From: Athripsodes cinereus
Taxonomy: Eukaryota > Arthropoda > Insecta > Trichoptera > Leptoceridae
Direction: 5' to 3'
Assembly: GCA_947579605.1 (NCBI GenBank)
Contig: OX388319.1
Span: forward strand, 620,001 to 684,000
DNA: 64,000 nucleotides
Below, piece after piece: positions 54,520-64,000 of the stretch. The notes under the pieces were generated by a model, which was not told the DNA's origin, ran no database searches, and saw only the letters and a list, made by a program, of their open reading frames with translations. The position numbers and the translations under genes were made by a program. Each line of letters opens with the position of its first letter. The first letter of the stretch is position 1.

Positions 54520-55380
54520 TTGATTTATGTAGATACGTTATTAATTTGTTTTATTTTGATGTTAACCGATTGTTATACAAATAATTATTACATATGTCTA
54601 CGGTCTACCTATACTTAATTGAAAAAAAAACATTCGCCATGAATTCGATAACAAAAATAATATAAAGAAAAAATTCTTTATGTCGGGATCAAACCACATT
54701 ATGTTGAATTATGGTCAAAGTATTTTGTTATTATGTTGAATTATTTGTTTATTTCGCGTCGTTTTACAATCCAAATTGATAAATACAAATTATCCATATT
54801 ATTATTATTATGTGGACTAAAACGTTGGATGCAAAATTCCCGCAGCTGTTAACTCGAAGCAGAGGAAGACCCGAAGACGATACAAAAATCCAGGTGGTCA
54901 CCGGATTAATGCAAAGTAAACAAACAATACTTTATGGTTCCGAATTTAGGAAAGTTTTTAACTGGAAATGAAACAATAAGGTGCGCTTGGTAAAACTATA
55001 TTTGATGCAATTGCAAACAATAGAAAGCATAAACAATTTTTAAAGGCGTGTTTTGAAAATGGTTCCAATTGGGGTTTTTTCTTCAACAGGCGGTAGACAC
55101 AGTATTTTACAACCTTATTTTATAATCCTTGACAAAAGAACACGGCAAATAAAACTTTACAATTATTATGTTTGTTATTATTTGTCGTTTTAAAAACATA
55201 CAATAAGTTCGTCTTTCGGTTTTTTTTATTGATATTAGGTATAAACAGACGTATTATTTTTTGTCTTTTATCTTTCTTGTTTATCCCAAAGTTAATTAAT
55301 AAAAGCGGTTATTTACAATCACATTATTATAAAATAAAACTGCGTTTCTTTAAGAATGTTTCCGATTATTTCTGAGAAGG
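54520..55380. other. AT-rich interval, nothing firmly recognised
   Basis: A stretch near 54830-54960 (CAGCTGTTAACTCGAAGCAG, GACCCGAAGACGATAC) is less AT-rich but has no clear domain. Confidence 0.35.
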
Positions 55381-55404
55381 TTGGTCAGATGCTGAATAGG
55401 TATC

Positions 55405-55810
55405 TATCTATCTATCTATCTATACCCTCACGCCGTGTCCCAGGTGGGGTAGGCAGAGAGAACGGAACGCCATGTCGCTCTATCCTTACATACTTCTTTC
55501 GCTTCCTCTACATTCATCCAGTTTCTCATACATGCACGCCGATTCCTCTTACTTAACACGCGACCGTCCTTGAGAATTTGATCCACGTGGTTAAGCCACG
55601 TAGTTCTTGGACGTCCGCGCTTTCTCACACCCTCTCTTTCAGATAAATACACCCTCTTCGTCAATCTTACACCATCCATTCGCTCCACATGGCCAAACCA
55701 TCTCAATTTATTCACACGCATTCTATCAATAACACTCTTCTTGCATCCACTCATTCTTCTAATATCCTCATTTCTTACTCTATCACGCAATGTTTTACCT
55801 ACCATTCTTC
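55405..55810 (-). pseudogene. RTE-type LINE 3' end with (TAGA)n tail
   Basis: Minus strand, open to a stop before (TATC)n at 55405-55423: MVGKTLRDRVRNEDIRRMSG, CKKSVIDRMRVNKLRWFGHV, RRACMRNWMNVEEAKEVCKD, LSAYPTWDTA. It is the best-preserved C-terminus of the 9010-9400 family, with no lesions in about 125 codons. Confidence 0.85.
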
Positions 55811-55902
55811 TCAGTGATCCATCTCAGTGATCAGCTGAATAGGTACCTAGGCATAAAATGAATTTACAAACAGTAAGATTAACTACGAAATCCAATCTCG
55901 CG

Positions 55903-55965
55903 CTTCACGATAGAATCCATCTCAAGGGCGTAGGAAACTTTGTAAGAAGAGCCATATCTTCTTGT
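55903..55965 (-). mobile_element. CR1-like LINE tail scrap
   Basis: GATAGAATCCATCTCAAGGG, CGTAGGAAACTTTGTAAGAA, GAGCC matches the inverse of the same tail. Confidence 0.45.
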
Positions 55966-56174
55966 GATTTATGTATCCAATGGAATAATAATAATATCTA
56001 TCTACATTTATTTATTTATCCATTCTTCACTGTATATTGATTACAAAATAATAATATATAGGTACTTACTGTAGTAGGAATTTTAAAATACGTGGATAAA
56101 ATTATCATAAAATCTTTAATAGAAGTAAAGGAAAACGACAAACTCTTAAGACAGCTGAAATCTAATTAATTAAA

Positions 56175-56225
56175 AATATCTTTATTTCTCAGATATTTCA
56201 GGAGTCCAAGGACTCCTATTAAATT
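56175..56225 (-). mobile_element. R1-clade LINE 3' scrap
   Basis: TCTTTATTTCTCAGATATTT, CAGGAGTCCAAGGACTCCTA is the last about 50 bp of the 19270-19923 family. Confidence 0.65.
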
Positions 56226-56344
56226 AATTAAAACGGCGTTTTTGTTTTAACGCAAATTTTACTACATTTTTATTAATAGGTATGGCTAAAGTAACATCAC
56301 CGATTTATAAAGCAAAATGAAAGCCGTTCTTATCACCAGCGCCC

Positions 56345-56412
56345 TTCATTTTGTTCAAATGGCTGACGATATTTTGGAGTCCTGGCGATATGCCAAATGT
56401 GAACACCACTTT
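56345..56412 (-). mobile_element. Terminal fragment of the 1619-2155 family
   Basis: GCTGACGATATTTTGGAGTC, CTGGCGATATGCCAAATGTG, AACACCA is the inverse of 1624-1690. Confidence 0.65.
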
Positions 56413-56439
56413 ATGGATATGGACAATCGAATGGTGTAC

Positions 56440-56695
56440 AAGTATTATTGAGGCGCCGCACCGCATATTGTATAATAACTTAATAAACATTATTACCGCC
56501 CAGAGGGGACATTGAAGAGAGAAGTAGTATAAAAGATTCCCACGACGGCGGTTTTCGCCGGTCGGTCCTTCAGGCCTCCCCAATGGCCCGCCCGTGAGGA
56601 CAATTTTGGTTTGAATGTGCGGATAAGTAGGAGCTAACGACTCCTGAGGTATCCGGGTGTGTGGTGGATCTTTCTTCAATGAGGCGCCGCACCGC
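56440..56695 (-). mobile_element. SINE-like retroposon (relative of 21400-21625)
   Basis: GAGGCGCCGCACCGC occurs at both ends (56450, 56681), probably a duplication. Minus-strand body: CTTATCCGCACATTC, GGCCATTGGGGAGGCCTGAA, ACCGGCGAAAACCGCC, GTGGGAATCTTTTATACTAC, TTCAATGTCCCCTCTGGGCG. The 150-codon ORF crossing it is incidental. Confidence 0.5.
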
Positions 56696-56759
56696 GCCTC
56701 GATATTCTTATAAGTATTAAAATAATCTGAATTATGTACAAACAATAATTTTGTCAATC

Positions 56760-57475
56760 ATTTTACATATTATCTTGTTTCCGCTCCTAGCTTCTTATCT
56801 TATTTACACTTTTATTCCTTTATTTGTATAATTTGTAATATCTAGGTACATAATATAAAATATATCAAATAGTACACAAATATTGTTCATTGTCAATTTC
56901 TTCTAACTGACACAAATGCATTTTTAAATAGCTTTTGCCTTTCATTGTGTCGGTGTCTAGGCAGTAGAATTCCATAATGATAGGTATTAAACATCAATAG
57001 TGGAATAACTATATATCGTGTTTCATTTAAAAAAATAAAAACAAATGATTCAATAAGTCTTGTAGAAGAATGACGTCTCTCTCATATAGAACATAATTAT
57101 TATCGGGAACGGTGATCTCATCATTACGCTATCAAAGCGAAACAAAGATGATCACACAAATCCCAAAAGTAAACATTATCAAGGAACGCATACTATTCCT
57201 TTTAAGGTAAAATAACACCATTTCATTACCATATAAGGGCGCGACAATTCACTACAATGATCGCTCTTTCTATGGACACTCCCTGTAAGCTTATCGGCAT
57301 ATTTCATGAAACAGTGTTTAAACCTCCTGAATGATCCTCACTTCAGTCCGTCAATAGTAGTATAGTTGTCTGTACATCTATCTTGTAATAATAAGTTGTG
57401 TCGAACAGTAATATAAATCAATATACTCATCTGCGTTTGGTTTTCAACTCCTGATCACCTCAACGATACCAAAAT
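56760..57475. other. AT-rich interval without recognised gene
   Basis: No ORF above noise and no repeat structure recognised. Confidence 0.4.
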
Positions 57476-57479
57476 ATCC

Positions 57480-57670
57480 ATTATGTAATGAGTTACAATC
57501 CATTGGATTTGTCTGCAACGAGTTTGGATTTTCTTCTCCATTCCTCCCTATTCTCAGCCAGTCTTTTCAACTCTACGTATGAGCCACAGTTCATGTCCCT
57601 CTTCAGCTGGTCCATATACGCGTCTCTTGGTCGGCCTCTGCCATTTGTGCCTTCGGACCTACCTTCCGCG
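57480..57670 (-). pseudogene. LINE C-terminal fragment
   Basis: Minus strand: GYAEGRSEGTNGRGRPRDAY, MDQLKRDMNCGSYVELKRLA, ENREEWRRKSKLVADKSNGL, stop near 57495. The GRGRPR ... LAENREEWR pattern is the C-terminal tail of a non-LTR RT. A copy of 54154-54510 kind, better kept. Confidence 0.65.
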
Positions 57671-57719
57671 TATCCATTATTATTATTATAATAGAAGTTT
57701 TTTTCATTTCATTTAGTTT

Positions 57720-60133
57720 TCGCAATGGGCAGATCTACAGATTTTATTTATTTTTTTATTTATTTATTCATTTATAAAATTATAAAAGTTAAAATTTCTT
57801 TTATAATTTATTTACACGTTAATTTCATCTTAATTCTATCATTATCTAGTTATATACATTACAATCATACTTAAATTACTTAACATTGTACAAGTAAAAC
57901 ATAAATCGATTTCTTTTTTTAACTTAAAAACTTTTTCTTTTTATATACTACCTACATATTATTTGAACTTAATTATATAAATATTCAACTACTTGTACAC
58001 ATTTTATTCTTAAATTACTAACATTCATATACTTTCAAATTTAAAATTTTTGTTTCACATATTGCATGCATTTCTTCCGAAAAGAGGAAAGACTTTGAGC
58101 TTCTTTTAGGTTTGCAGGAAGATCGTTGTATAGTCTAATACCTTTATAGAATAAACTATTCGATGTTCCTGTTAACCTTGTTTTTGGTATTTTAAAGTCA
58201 TTTCCTCTTCTCGTAGGGTACCTATGATGTTCATAATTGTGAGTCAAATTCTGTCCTAGGTAGCTTGGCAGCATACCTTTTACTATTTTGAATATAAAAA
58301 TAAGAGTATTCAAGTATACTCTTTGTTTAGCCGTCATGAAGTTTAGTTTTTCCAACATTATTTTAATTTTAGCATATTTATTATACCCTAAAATTCCCCT
58401 CATTGCTCTATTTAAAATTTTTTGCATGTGATTAAAATGCGCTTCATTATTTAAAAACAATAGTGTGGAACAATAATTTACATGGGGCAGTATAATAGAA
58501 TTAACAACTAATTTTCTTGTACTTATATCTAATTTTTTTCTAATTCTCAGGAAGAAACCCGTTTTTTTACTAAGTTTTTTCATAATATGTTCCACGTTTG
58601 ATTTAAAATTCAACTTACTGTCTATAATCACACCTAGATATTTCATTTCTTTTACAATGTCTATTTTTTCCCCCTGAATACTTAAGAACAGCGCAGTCTC
58701 CTCCACATACTTACCTATTATCATCGCTTTCGTTTTAGATGTATTTAATTTAAGTTTATTTCTATTAAACCATTCTGCTATAACATTAAGTTCACATTGG
58801 ATTTTATGTAATCCGTCACTAACACTATCACTTATAATATATATTAGAGTATCATCTGCAAAGAGTTTGATTCCACATGTTTTTAAGCACTTCACTATAT
58901 CGTTTATATATATAATGAAAAGCAATGGGCCTAGGACTGAGCCTTGGGGAACTCCCAGTGCCACCTCTAATTCTTCAGATACCGTGTTTCCAATTTTAGT
59001 TTTTTGCGTTCTTGTACTCAAATATTCTGTAAACCATTTTGCTTCATTTCCTTGTATACCATATTTTTTCAATTTGTTTATTAAAAGGGATCGATCTATT
59101 GTCTCAAATGCTCGTTTCAAATCCAAAAATACTGCAATCACTATTTTTTTTCTATCTATGTTCTCTTTCCATGTGTTAATTACACTATTGAGAGCTGTTT
59201 CACATGAGTGGTTATTTCTAAAACCCGATTGTTCTGGAACAAGAATTTTATTGTTTTCGAAATATGTTTTCAACTGATCTCTCACAATGCATTCCAGGAT
59301 TTGCTCGTATTTCGGTAGACAATTTATCGGTCTAAACTCGTCAAATATTTTGGCATCTGAAATTTTGGGTATTGGTATGATAGTAGATGTTTTCCAGGAT
59401 TCGGGAAATATTCCATTTCTCAAGGAGTCGTTAAATAAGTTAACCAAACATTCTCCTGTTACTTCCAACGAATCCTTGATGACCTTGATAGTGATGCCAT
59501 CGTGTGAAGATTTGTTTTGCATTTTTCCAATAAATTTTCTAAGCAACTCTAAAGTGATTGGCTCAAATGCAAAGGTAGTTGAATGTTGTTTAATATCTGA
59601 GCTTGTTTCTTGACTCAGCAGAATGCTATTATGGATGTTTGTCACACTTGATAAAAAAATTTCATTGAATTTTCTTGCAATATTTAATTCATCCTCTTCT
59701 ACACCATCTGGAAATTCTACTATTCTTATAGTGGGTTTTTCTGTTGTATGTGTAATGTTTTTTATTGCATTCCACATTTTTCTTGGGTCATTTTTGTTTG
59801 TCTCTATGGAATTCGTAATATATTTCCTTTTTTCAGATTTCAGTTCTTTATTATATCTATTTCTTACTTGTTTATATTCATGCCAGAAAGCAATATCTTG
59901 AGATAATTTAAATGCGTTATACAAATTATCTCGCTTTTTACGCAGTTCTTTTAGACCAAGGGAGAACCATTTACATGATGTACTTCGATAATTATATGTT
60001 TTCATTGGCATCAATATGTCGACAGCGTTTCTAAAGTTTAATACAAATTTTTCAGCATTTTTATTAAAATCTTCTTCTTGATACCAGTTCAAAGTTTTTA
60101 ACTCGTTACATAGTGCTTCCTTGTTATATATAT
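57720..60133 (-). mobile_element. Jockey-like LINE, 5'-truncated, RT intact
   Basis: Homology begins on the minus strand near 60133 (EALCNELKTLNWYQEEDFNK) with the endonuclease missing. The RT frame is open to 58041 and followed by an AT-rich UTR and an A-run (T-run at 57745-57780 on the plus strand). Confidence 0.8.
58041..60092 (-). CDS. Jockey-like reverse transcriptase, 683 codons, intact
   Basis: RT order: SSHDGITIKVIKDSLEVTGE, FPESWKTSTIIPIPKISDAK, FDEFRPINCLPKYEQILECI, EQSGFRNNHSCETALN, AVFLDLKRAFETIDRSLL, ALGVPQGSVLGPLLFIIYIN, KLFADDTLIYI (active site), KYLGVIIDSKLNFKSNVEHI, then a CR1/jockey thumb and C-terminus GIRLYNDLPANLKEAQSLSS, FRKKCMQYVK, stop. The Met at 60092 is just the first ATG; the frame extends upstream to the truncation. 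No stops or shifts over 2 kb imply a young copy. It would need partner functions in trans because the endonuclease is absent. Confidence 0.88.
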   Translation of the reverse strand: MNWYQEEDFNKNAEKFVLNFRNAVDILMPMKTYNYRSTSCKWFSLGLKELRKKRDNLYNAFKLSQDIAFWHEYKQVRNRYNKELKSEKRKYITNSIETNKNDPRKMWNAIKNITHTTEKPTIRIVEFPDGVEEDELNIARKFNEIFLSSVTNIHNSILLSQETSSDIKQHSTTFAFEPITLELLRKFIGKMQNKSSHDGITIKVIKDSLEVTGECLVNLFNDSLRNGIFPESWKTSTIIPIPKISDAKIFDEFRPINCLPKYEQILECIVRDQLKTYFENNKILVPEQSGFRNNHSCETALNSVINTWKENIDRKKIVIAVFLDLKRAFETIDRSLLINKLKKYGIQGNEAKWFTEYLSTRTQKTKIGNTVSEELEVALGVPQGSVLGPLLFIIYINDIVKCLKTCGIKLFADDTLIYIISDSVSDGLHKIQCELNVIAEWFNRNKLKLNTSKTKAMIIGKYVEETALFLSIQGEKIDIVKEMKYLGVIIDSKLNFKSNVEHIMKKLSKKTGFFLRIRKKLDISTRKLVVNSIILPHVNYCSTLLFLNNEAHFNHMQKILNRAMRGILGYNKYAKIKIMLEKLNFMTAKQRVYLNTLIFIFKIVKGMLPSYLGQNLTHNYEHHRYPTRRGNDFKIPKTRLTGTSNSLFYKGIRLYNDLPANLKEAQSLSSFRKKCMQYVKQKF

Positions 60134-60389
60134 GATTTCATGCTCCGGCAGGTAAACATTTTATTAGTGTATTCAATTGTATTGCTTTTTTATAATGTTA
60201 ATTAATTTTAAATTTTATAAAAATGATTAAATGGTAACACTGTAAATGTCCAGAAAGGAAGAATTCCTTCAGTGAAGAAGAAAAATAAATGATTCGTTAA
60301 ACGTCCTGTTTGAGACTTTTAATTTCTGCAGTTCAGCGATGAGTAATGCCACCCATACCAGATGATTTTTTTTGCACAGAGAAGAATTA

Positions 60390-60432
60390 TATTCACCAGG
60401 CCCACTGGCCACCACACTAGTGCTGTCGCCAT
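60390..60432 (-). CDS. Weak candidate first exon (hydrophobic N-terminus)
   Basis: An ATG in the good context AAAATGG (60432-60430, minus) opens MATALVWWPVGLVNIILLCA, KKIIW, a signal-anchor-like peptide, with possible donors just after. Upstream DNA is less AT-rich. There is no further support. Confidence 0.15.
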
Positions 60433-60794
60433 TTTCAGGTGTTTGAGGTTGCATTTCTTCCCCAACCTACGTATTTTTGTCCCTAATTTCCAAACATTTG
60501 TTTCGATATACGTGCTTTCGGCCTTTTTCTCAAATCTACGAATTTTAGCTATCGAATATACCACCTTTCTAAATTAATATTTCTCGACCAATCCGAGGAG
60601 AACGCAAAATATTCATATTCTTTTAAAATTTTGAAAATTTAGCGCCAAAGGTATATAGAACACAGTCATGTTCACTGTATTACAAACTATTATAGGCAAG
60701 ATCATTATTAAATTAGCCGTAGCTATTTACAGAAATGGTACAGCTGTTATGCCGTGTTCATATGGATCCATATCGCTTCAAAACATGGATGTAA

Positions 60795-60945
60795 AGGTTA
60801 GTTTGGGTTAGTTGGAAGAAATCGTGCCTCTGCGATAAATTCGCCCTCTGTATATTGATTCTATGATTGTCTTTGTTTTAAATGTATTTTTGTGTGAATT
60901 TGCTTGTAATCAATGTACAGTAAAGAATAAATAAATAAATAAAAA
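60795..60945 (+). mobile_element. LINE 3' end, (ATAA)n tail
   Basis: GGGTTAGTTGGAAGAAATCG, GCGATAAATTCGCCCTCTGT, AATGTACAGTAAAGAATAAA, (TAAA)n. Same end as the nested LINE at 28280-29575. Confidence 0.75.
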
Positions 60946-61360
60946 CCTAACTAGAATGATCTCTCAAGAAAACCTCTACACCACTTAAGCAACCTTATAC
61001 TCGTGCCATATTGATAAATAAATTACCATAATCGAAAAAATATTCCAAGAAAATAAATATCAGAATAGGATATTTCCCTCTTTGCTCGAAGTATGTCTCC
61101 TTATGACCATTCTAGTTAGTATGTCATACTTCTATGAACTAACAAAATAACTGTTAAATTTATATATGATTTATACCTGGCTTGAGGTAGCGATTGTAAA
61201 ACAATAAAAATAATGCTGTAAAATAAAAATTGAAGAAGGGCCTACTTTCAGACGATTCGATTCTATTTCAATTGTTTTAAATTCTTTGAAAACATTCGCA
61301 GATAGATTCTAGTTTTAAAATCTGGTGATCCTTCTTATTTAGCAGGTTCGAGTTGTAGGA
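60946..61360. other. AT-rich interval
   Basis: Nothing recognised. Confidence 0.4.
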
Positions 61361-61363
61361 TGT

Positions 61364-62062
61364 AGCATACATACATACATACATACCATCACGCCGCTTC
61401 CCTCGCGGGGTAGGCAGAAAGGATCGAGCGCCACTTCCTTCTATCCTTGCATACATCTTTCGCTTCCGTCACTGTCATACAATTCCTCATGCATGCTCTC
61501 CTGTTCAACGTGCTCAACACGTGACCGTCCTGTAGGATTTGATTTAAATGATCTTGCCATTTAATCCTCGGACGTCCACGTCTCCGAGCACCATTCCTCT
61601 CAGCCAAATATATCTTCTTAGTCATTCTGTCCTCATTCATTCTTTCCACGTGCCCAAACCATCTTAACTTATTTACATTCATCCTTGTTATTACACCAAC
61701 TTTCATTCCACATTCCTTTCGTATATCACTGTTACGCACACGATCTCTCAGACTTTTACCACACATCCTTCTCAACGATCTCATTTCCACTGCATTTATG
61801 CCACTTTCATCCTTCTTTAACCATGTCCACGTCTCACTTGCATACATAAGTGTTGGCACTAAGATAGCAGAGTGCACCAACCTTTTAGCTGTGGTAGATA
61901 TGTTTCTATTTGCAATTATTGGTCGGATTGCACCATTTACCTTATTGCCAGCAACTTTTCTCCTTTCAATATCGCTTTCACACTTCCCATCTCTCGTGAA
62001 CAAACTACCTAAGTACACACATTCGTCAACTTGCTCTAACACTTCGTTGTCAATCATTGCTG
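61364..62062 (-). pseudogene. RTE-like LINE 3' part with (ATGT)n tail
   Basis: Minus strand, open frame of about 220 codons: MIDNEVLEQVDECVYLGSLF, IIANRNISTTAKRLVHSAIL, WLKKDESGINAVEMRSLRRM, NKLRWFGHVERMNEDRMTKK, RRGRPRIKWQDHLNQILQDG, ILSAYPAREAA, stop near 61389, then (CATA)n at 61364-61385 on the plus strand. Nearly identical to 754-1463 but without the frameshifts. Truncated 5' just after the RT core. Confidence 0.88.
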
Positions 62063-62326
62063 TAGCATTTATTTTCAAACTAAGGATTTTTTGCAGTTGC
62101 CAAAATTTCGCTAGTTTTTAAGAAGATATAAGGAACGTTAGCTAAATAAAGCATTAATATGTCAATATTCGGATTTTACAATTTTACTGCATTATTCTTG
62201 TTCAGTTCGATCATTTCAAATAAAATTTATACTGCAACAATACTATTATTATTTGATTTTTATAATACAATTTATTTACATCAAATGATCTAGAGTTTGT
62301 GTGTTCACATTGTGAAAAGACATTTT

Positions 62327-62482
62327 AAACATATTTGTTATCAATAAAACACTGTTTTACTTTTCACTATTAATTTATTATTACTCAAGCGCTTTCGTCA
62401 AGTTAGCTTGACGAAAGCGCTTGAGTAATAATAAATTAATAGTGAAAAGTAAAACAGTGTTTTATTGATAACAAATATGTTT
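62327..62482. mobile_element. Near-perfect 156-bp palindrome, Penelope-like ends
   Basis: Halves of 78 bp meet at 62404/62405 with one central mismatch. Reading out of the centre: GTCAAG-TTAG-CTTGAC (a stem II), GAA (62413), palindrome AGCGCT, T, GAG, then TAATAATAAATTAATAG. This is the 3' half of the hammerhead-like layout in both arms; the CTGANGA half is missing. Confidence 0.75.
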
Positions 62483-63055
62483 TTTATTTACATCAATATT
62501 TTTTTAGATTTTTTTCCATAAACTCAATATTTGATACTAAGAATCACTATATAAAATGGTTATGATGTCAATATAAGCAGTGTATTCTAGAAATGTCAAA
62601 GCATTTATAAACTCACATACTCCTTATTGAATATGCAACGACGATTTATACTACGGACACTAAAGAGTATGATTATACATTTTTATCACTTATGTGAATA
62701 TAACTAGTGTCAGTATACAATTTTAAGTTGAGTTAATGTGTTGTCTATGACACGAGCTTTAAAACAAGTTATAACTCTACTCCTTTTGCACGTGTAAGGT
62801 TAGATAGGAGCATTTTTTTTTTTCATAAATAAAGTGATCAAACATATTTTTTTTTTAATTTAACAAAAATACTTAGACGTGAGATTTTTCAGCAGTGGTG
62901 TTTCAGCGTTTTCATAAAAAAAGTATGTATATATATATTTCACTTTCCACTTGTGACGCAGTGACGCTAAATCACGCGAATAAATAAAAGTTAAATAAAG
63001 ACTGTACCTAATTGGCCTTTTTTTGTTACTGTGAATTATGTTACTTATTGAGTAT
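62483..63055. other. AT-rich interval without recognised gene
   Basis: T-runs and (TA)n near 62930. No ORF. Confidence 0.4.
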
Positions 63056-63059
63056 GTGC

Positions 63060-63345
63060 TGTTGTGTTTAAATTCATCATCTCCGTCGGTCCCTCAATCC
63101 TGGGGATCGTGACCATCATGCTTCGTTCTGTAGACCATCTGTCTCCATCTTGAGCGATCCTCCACCATGTCCAAGGCCCCGTGTAGTGAGCTCTGTGTGG
63201 CCTCCTTAATTTGGTCGCTCCATCTCATTGTCATTCTGCCCCTTCCCCTCCTCCCTTCTACAACCCCAGTTATAATTTCTTTTTCCAGGTTTTCATGCTC
63301 TCTTGCAATGTGCCAAAAATATCGCAAAACGCGCTGTCTGTAAAT
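63060..63345 (-). pseudogene. RTE-like LINE C-terminal fragment
   Basis: Minus strand: MRYFWHIAREHENLEKEIIT, GVVEGRRGRGRMTMRWSDQI, KEATQSSLHGALDMVEDRSR, W, then KHDGHDPQD and a stop near 63094. Same tail architecture as 38790-41591 (FGHIARRG ... NDGHDPQH). Confidence 0.8.
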
Positions 63346-63472
63346 CGTTGAGAGTCGTGTCTAAATTAATGTTTAAATTAATAAATGTTTTTTTTTTAAA
63401 TTAAAACAATTTATTTTACAAAATGTTTAACATTCTGAATACATAATACATTTGATAGTATTTGTTTTTATG

Positions 63473-63649
63473 AAAACACAGTTAATATTTTTATTGAGAA
63501 ACCTCGAGTACTTTCATCAATATATACCGATTGACATTATCAACAGAACTTCAATTAATGTTTTCTTGAAAATGTCAATCGGTATATATTGACGAAAGTA
63601 TTCGATGTTTCTCTCAATAAATTTAATTGGATAATATTAACTGTGTTTT
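63473..63649. mobile_element. Inverted pair of Penelope-like termini
   Basis: Left arm 63473-63537 (AAAACACAGTTAATATTTTT ... TATATACCGATTGACATT) is inverted at 63571-63649 with some differences. The right copy has TTGAAAA (63566), T, stem II GTCAAT/ATTGAC, GAA (63594-63596), AGTATT, C, GAT. In the left arm the stem III palindrome is perfect (AGTACT). The core is degraded. Confidence 0.55.
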
Positions 63650-63659
63650 TTAAAAATAA

Positions 63660-64000
63660 ATACTGTCATTAGGATGAATTTTCACTCTGTGAACGTACGG
63701 ACTCTAGAATTATTACAATCATACCTAAGTATTATTTAACATTCAATGTATTCAAAATTCTCTTTCATATTTTTTTTAGATTTTGTATATTTTCTTTCTT
63801 TTTTCTGGCATTGCACCCAATATATGACTGATGCTGCCATTATTTTATATTTTCCTTACACTCGAAATTTCTATCATCCCGTCGCCAAATTTCCGAATAG
63901 GTTTTGAAAATCAATTTTGTAATGTGTCATTCTTGTTAAGGAATGTTTTCCGATTTTTTCAAAAGTTTATGTCTCCGATTCCAAGATTTGATAAATTCCC
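63660..64000. other. AT-rich end of window
   Basis: Contains the dispersed word pair shared with 26010-26060 (GGATGAATTTTCACTCTGTG, ACGGACTCTAGAATTATTAC). Nothing else recognised. Confidence 0.4.

Noticed and set aside
56305..56757. 150-codon minus-strand ORF
   Set aside because: It crosses a SINE-like repeat and a DNA-element fragment; composition and context do not support a gene.

Overview
This 64 kb window looks like AT-rich insect DNA, most likely from a moth or butterfly. The clues are the many TAGGTACCTA-type words, a spliced carboxyl/choline esterase, several non-LTR retrotransposon clades typical of Lepidoptera, and hAT, Tc1/mariner and TTAA-type DNA transposons. There is no bacterial gene organisation, rRNA or CRISPR array. 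These calls come from reading the sequence only; no database search was run.

The one host gene I can support is a carboxylesterase on the minus strand. It has three recognised coding exons (15117-14947, 12624-11327, 9742-9583) that join in frame, with an intact Ser-Glu-His triad. Its first exon (signal peptide) was not found. The introns are full of transposons. Weaker host-exon candidates lie at 2228-2356, 35625-35879, 37646-37716, 53429-53700 and 60390-60432.

Almost everything else is mobile DNA, often nested. 0-9 kb: an RTE pseudogene, a clipped-core element, palindromes, MITEs and LINE/SINE ends. 9-15 kb: the esterase. 15.4-16.7 kb: an intact Tc1/mariner (DD41D-type) transposase gene with terminal repeats and TA duplications. 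16.7-31 kb: hAT-like elements, a perfect 125-bp-arm hairpin, R1, CR1-like and jockey-like fragments, and Penelope-like inverted termini. 31-42 kb: an intact jockey-like RT ORF, tRNA-derived SINEs, MITEs and a nearly complete RTE-like element with endonuclease and RT. 43-48.7 kb: a Ty3/gypsy-like LTR element that has lost pol and was invaded by a hAT element and a SINE. 48.7-64 kb: two long jockey-like elements, hAT MITEs, RTE 3' ends and Penelope-like palindromes.

The most notable signals are: (i) a family of hAT-like elements (CAGAGATGTG ends, 8-bp target duplications, AAATAC/GTATTT-rich ends) that carry a chimeric LINE cargo and occur four times here; (ii) a recurring hammerhead-ribozyme-like core (CTGANGA, T, stem II, GAA, a short palindrome, then C/A/T) in several unrelated inverted repeats, which suggests Penelope-like termini; (iii) long perfect or near-perfect palindromes.
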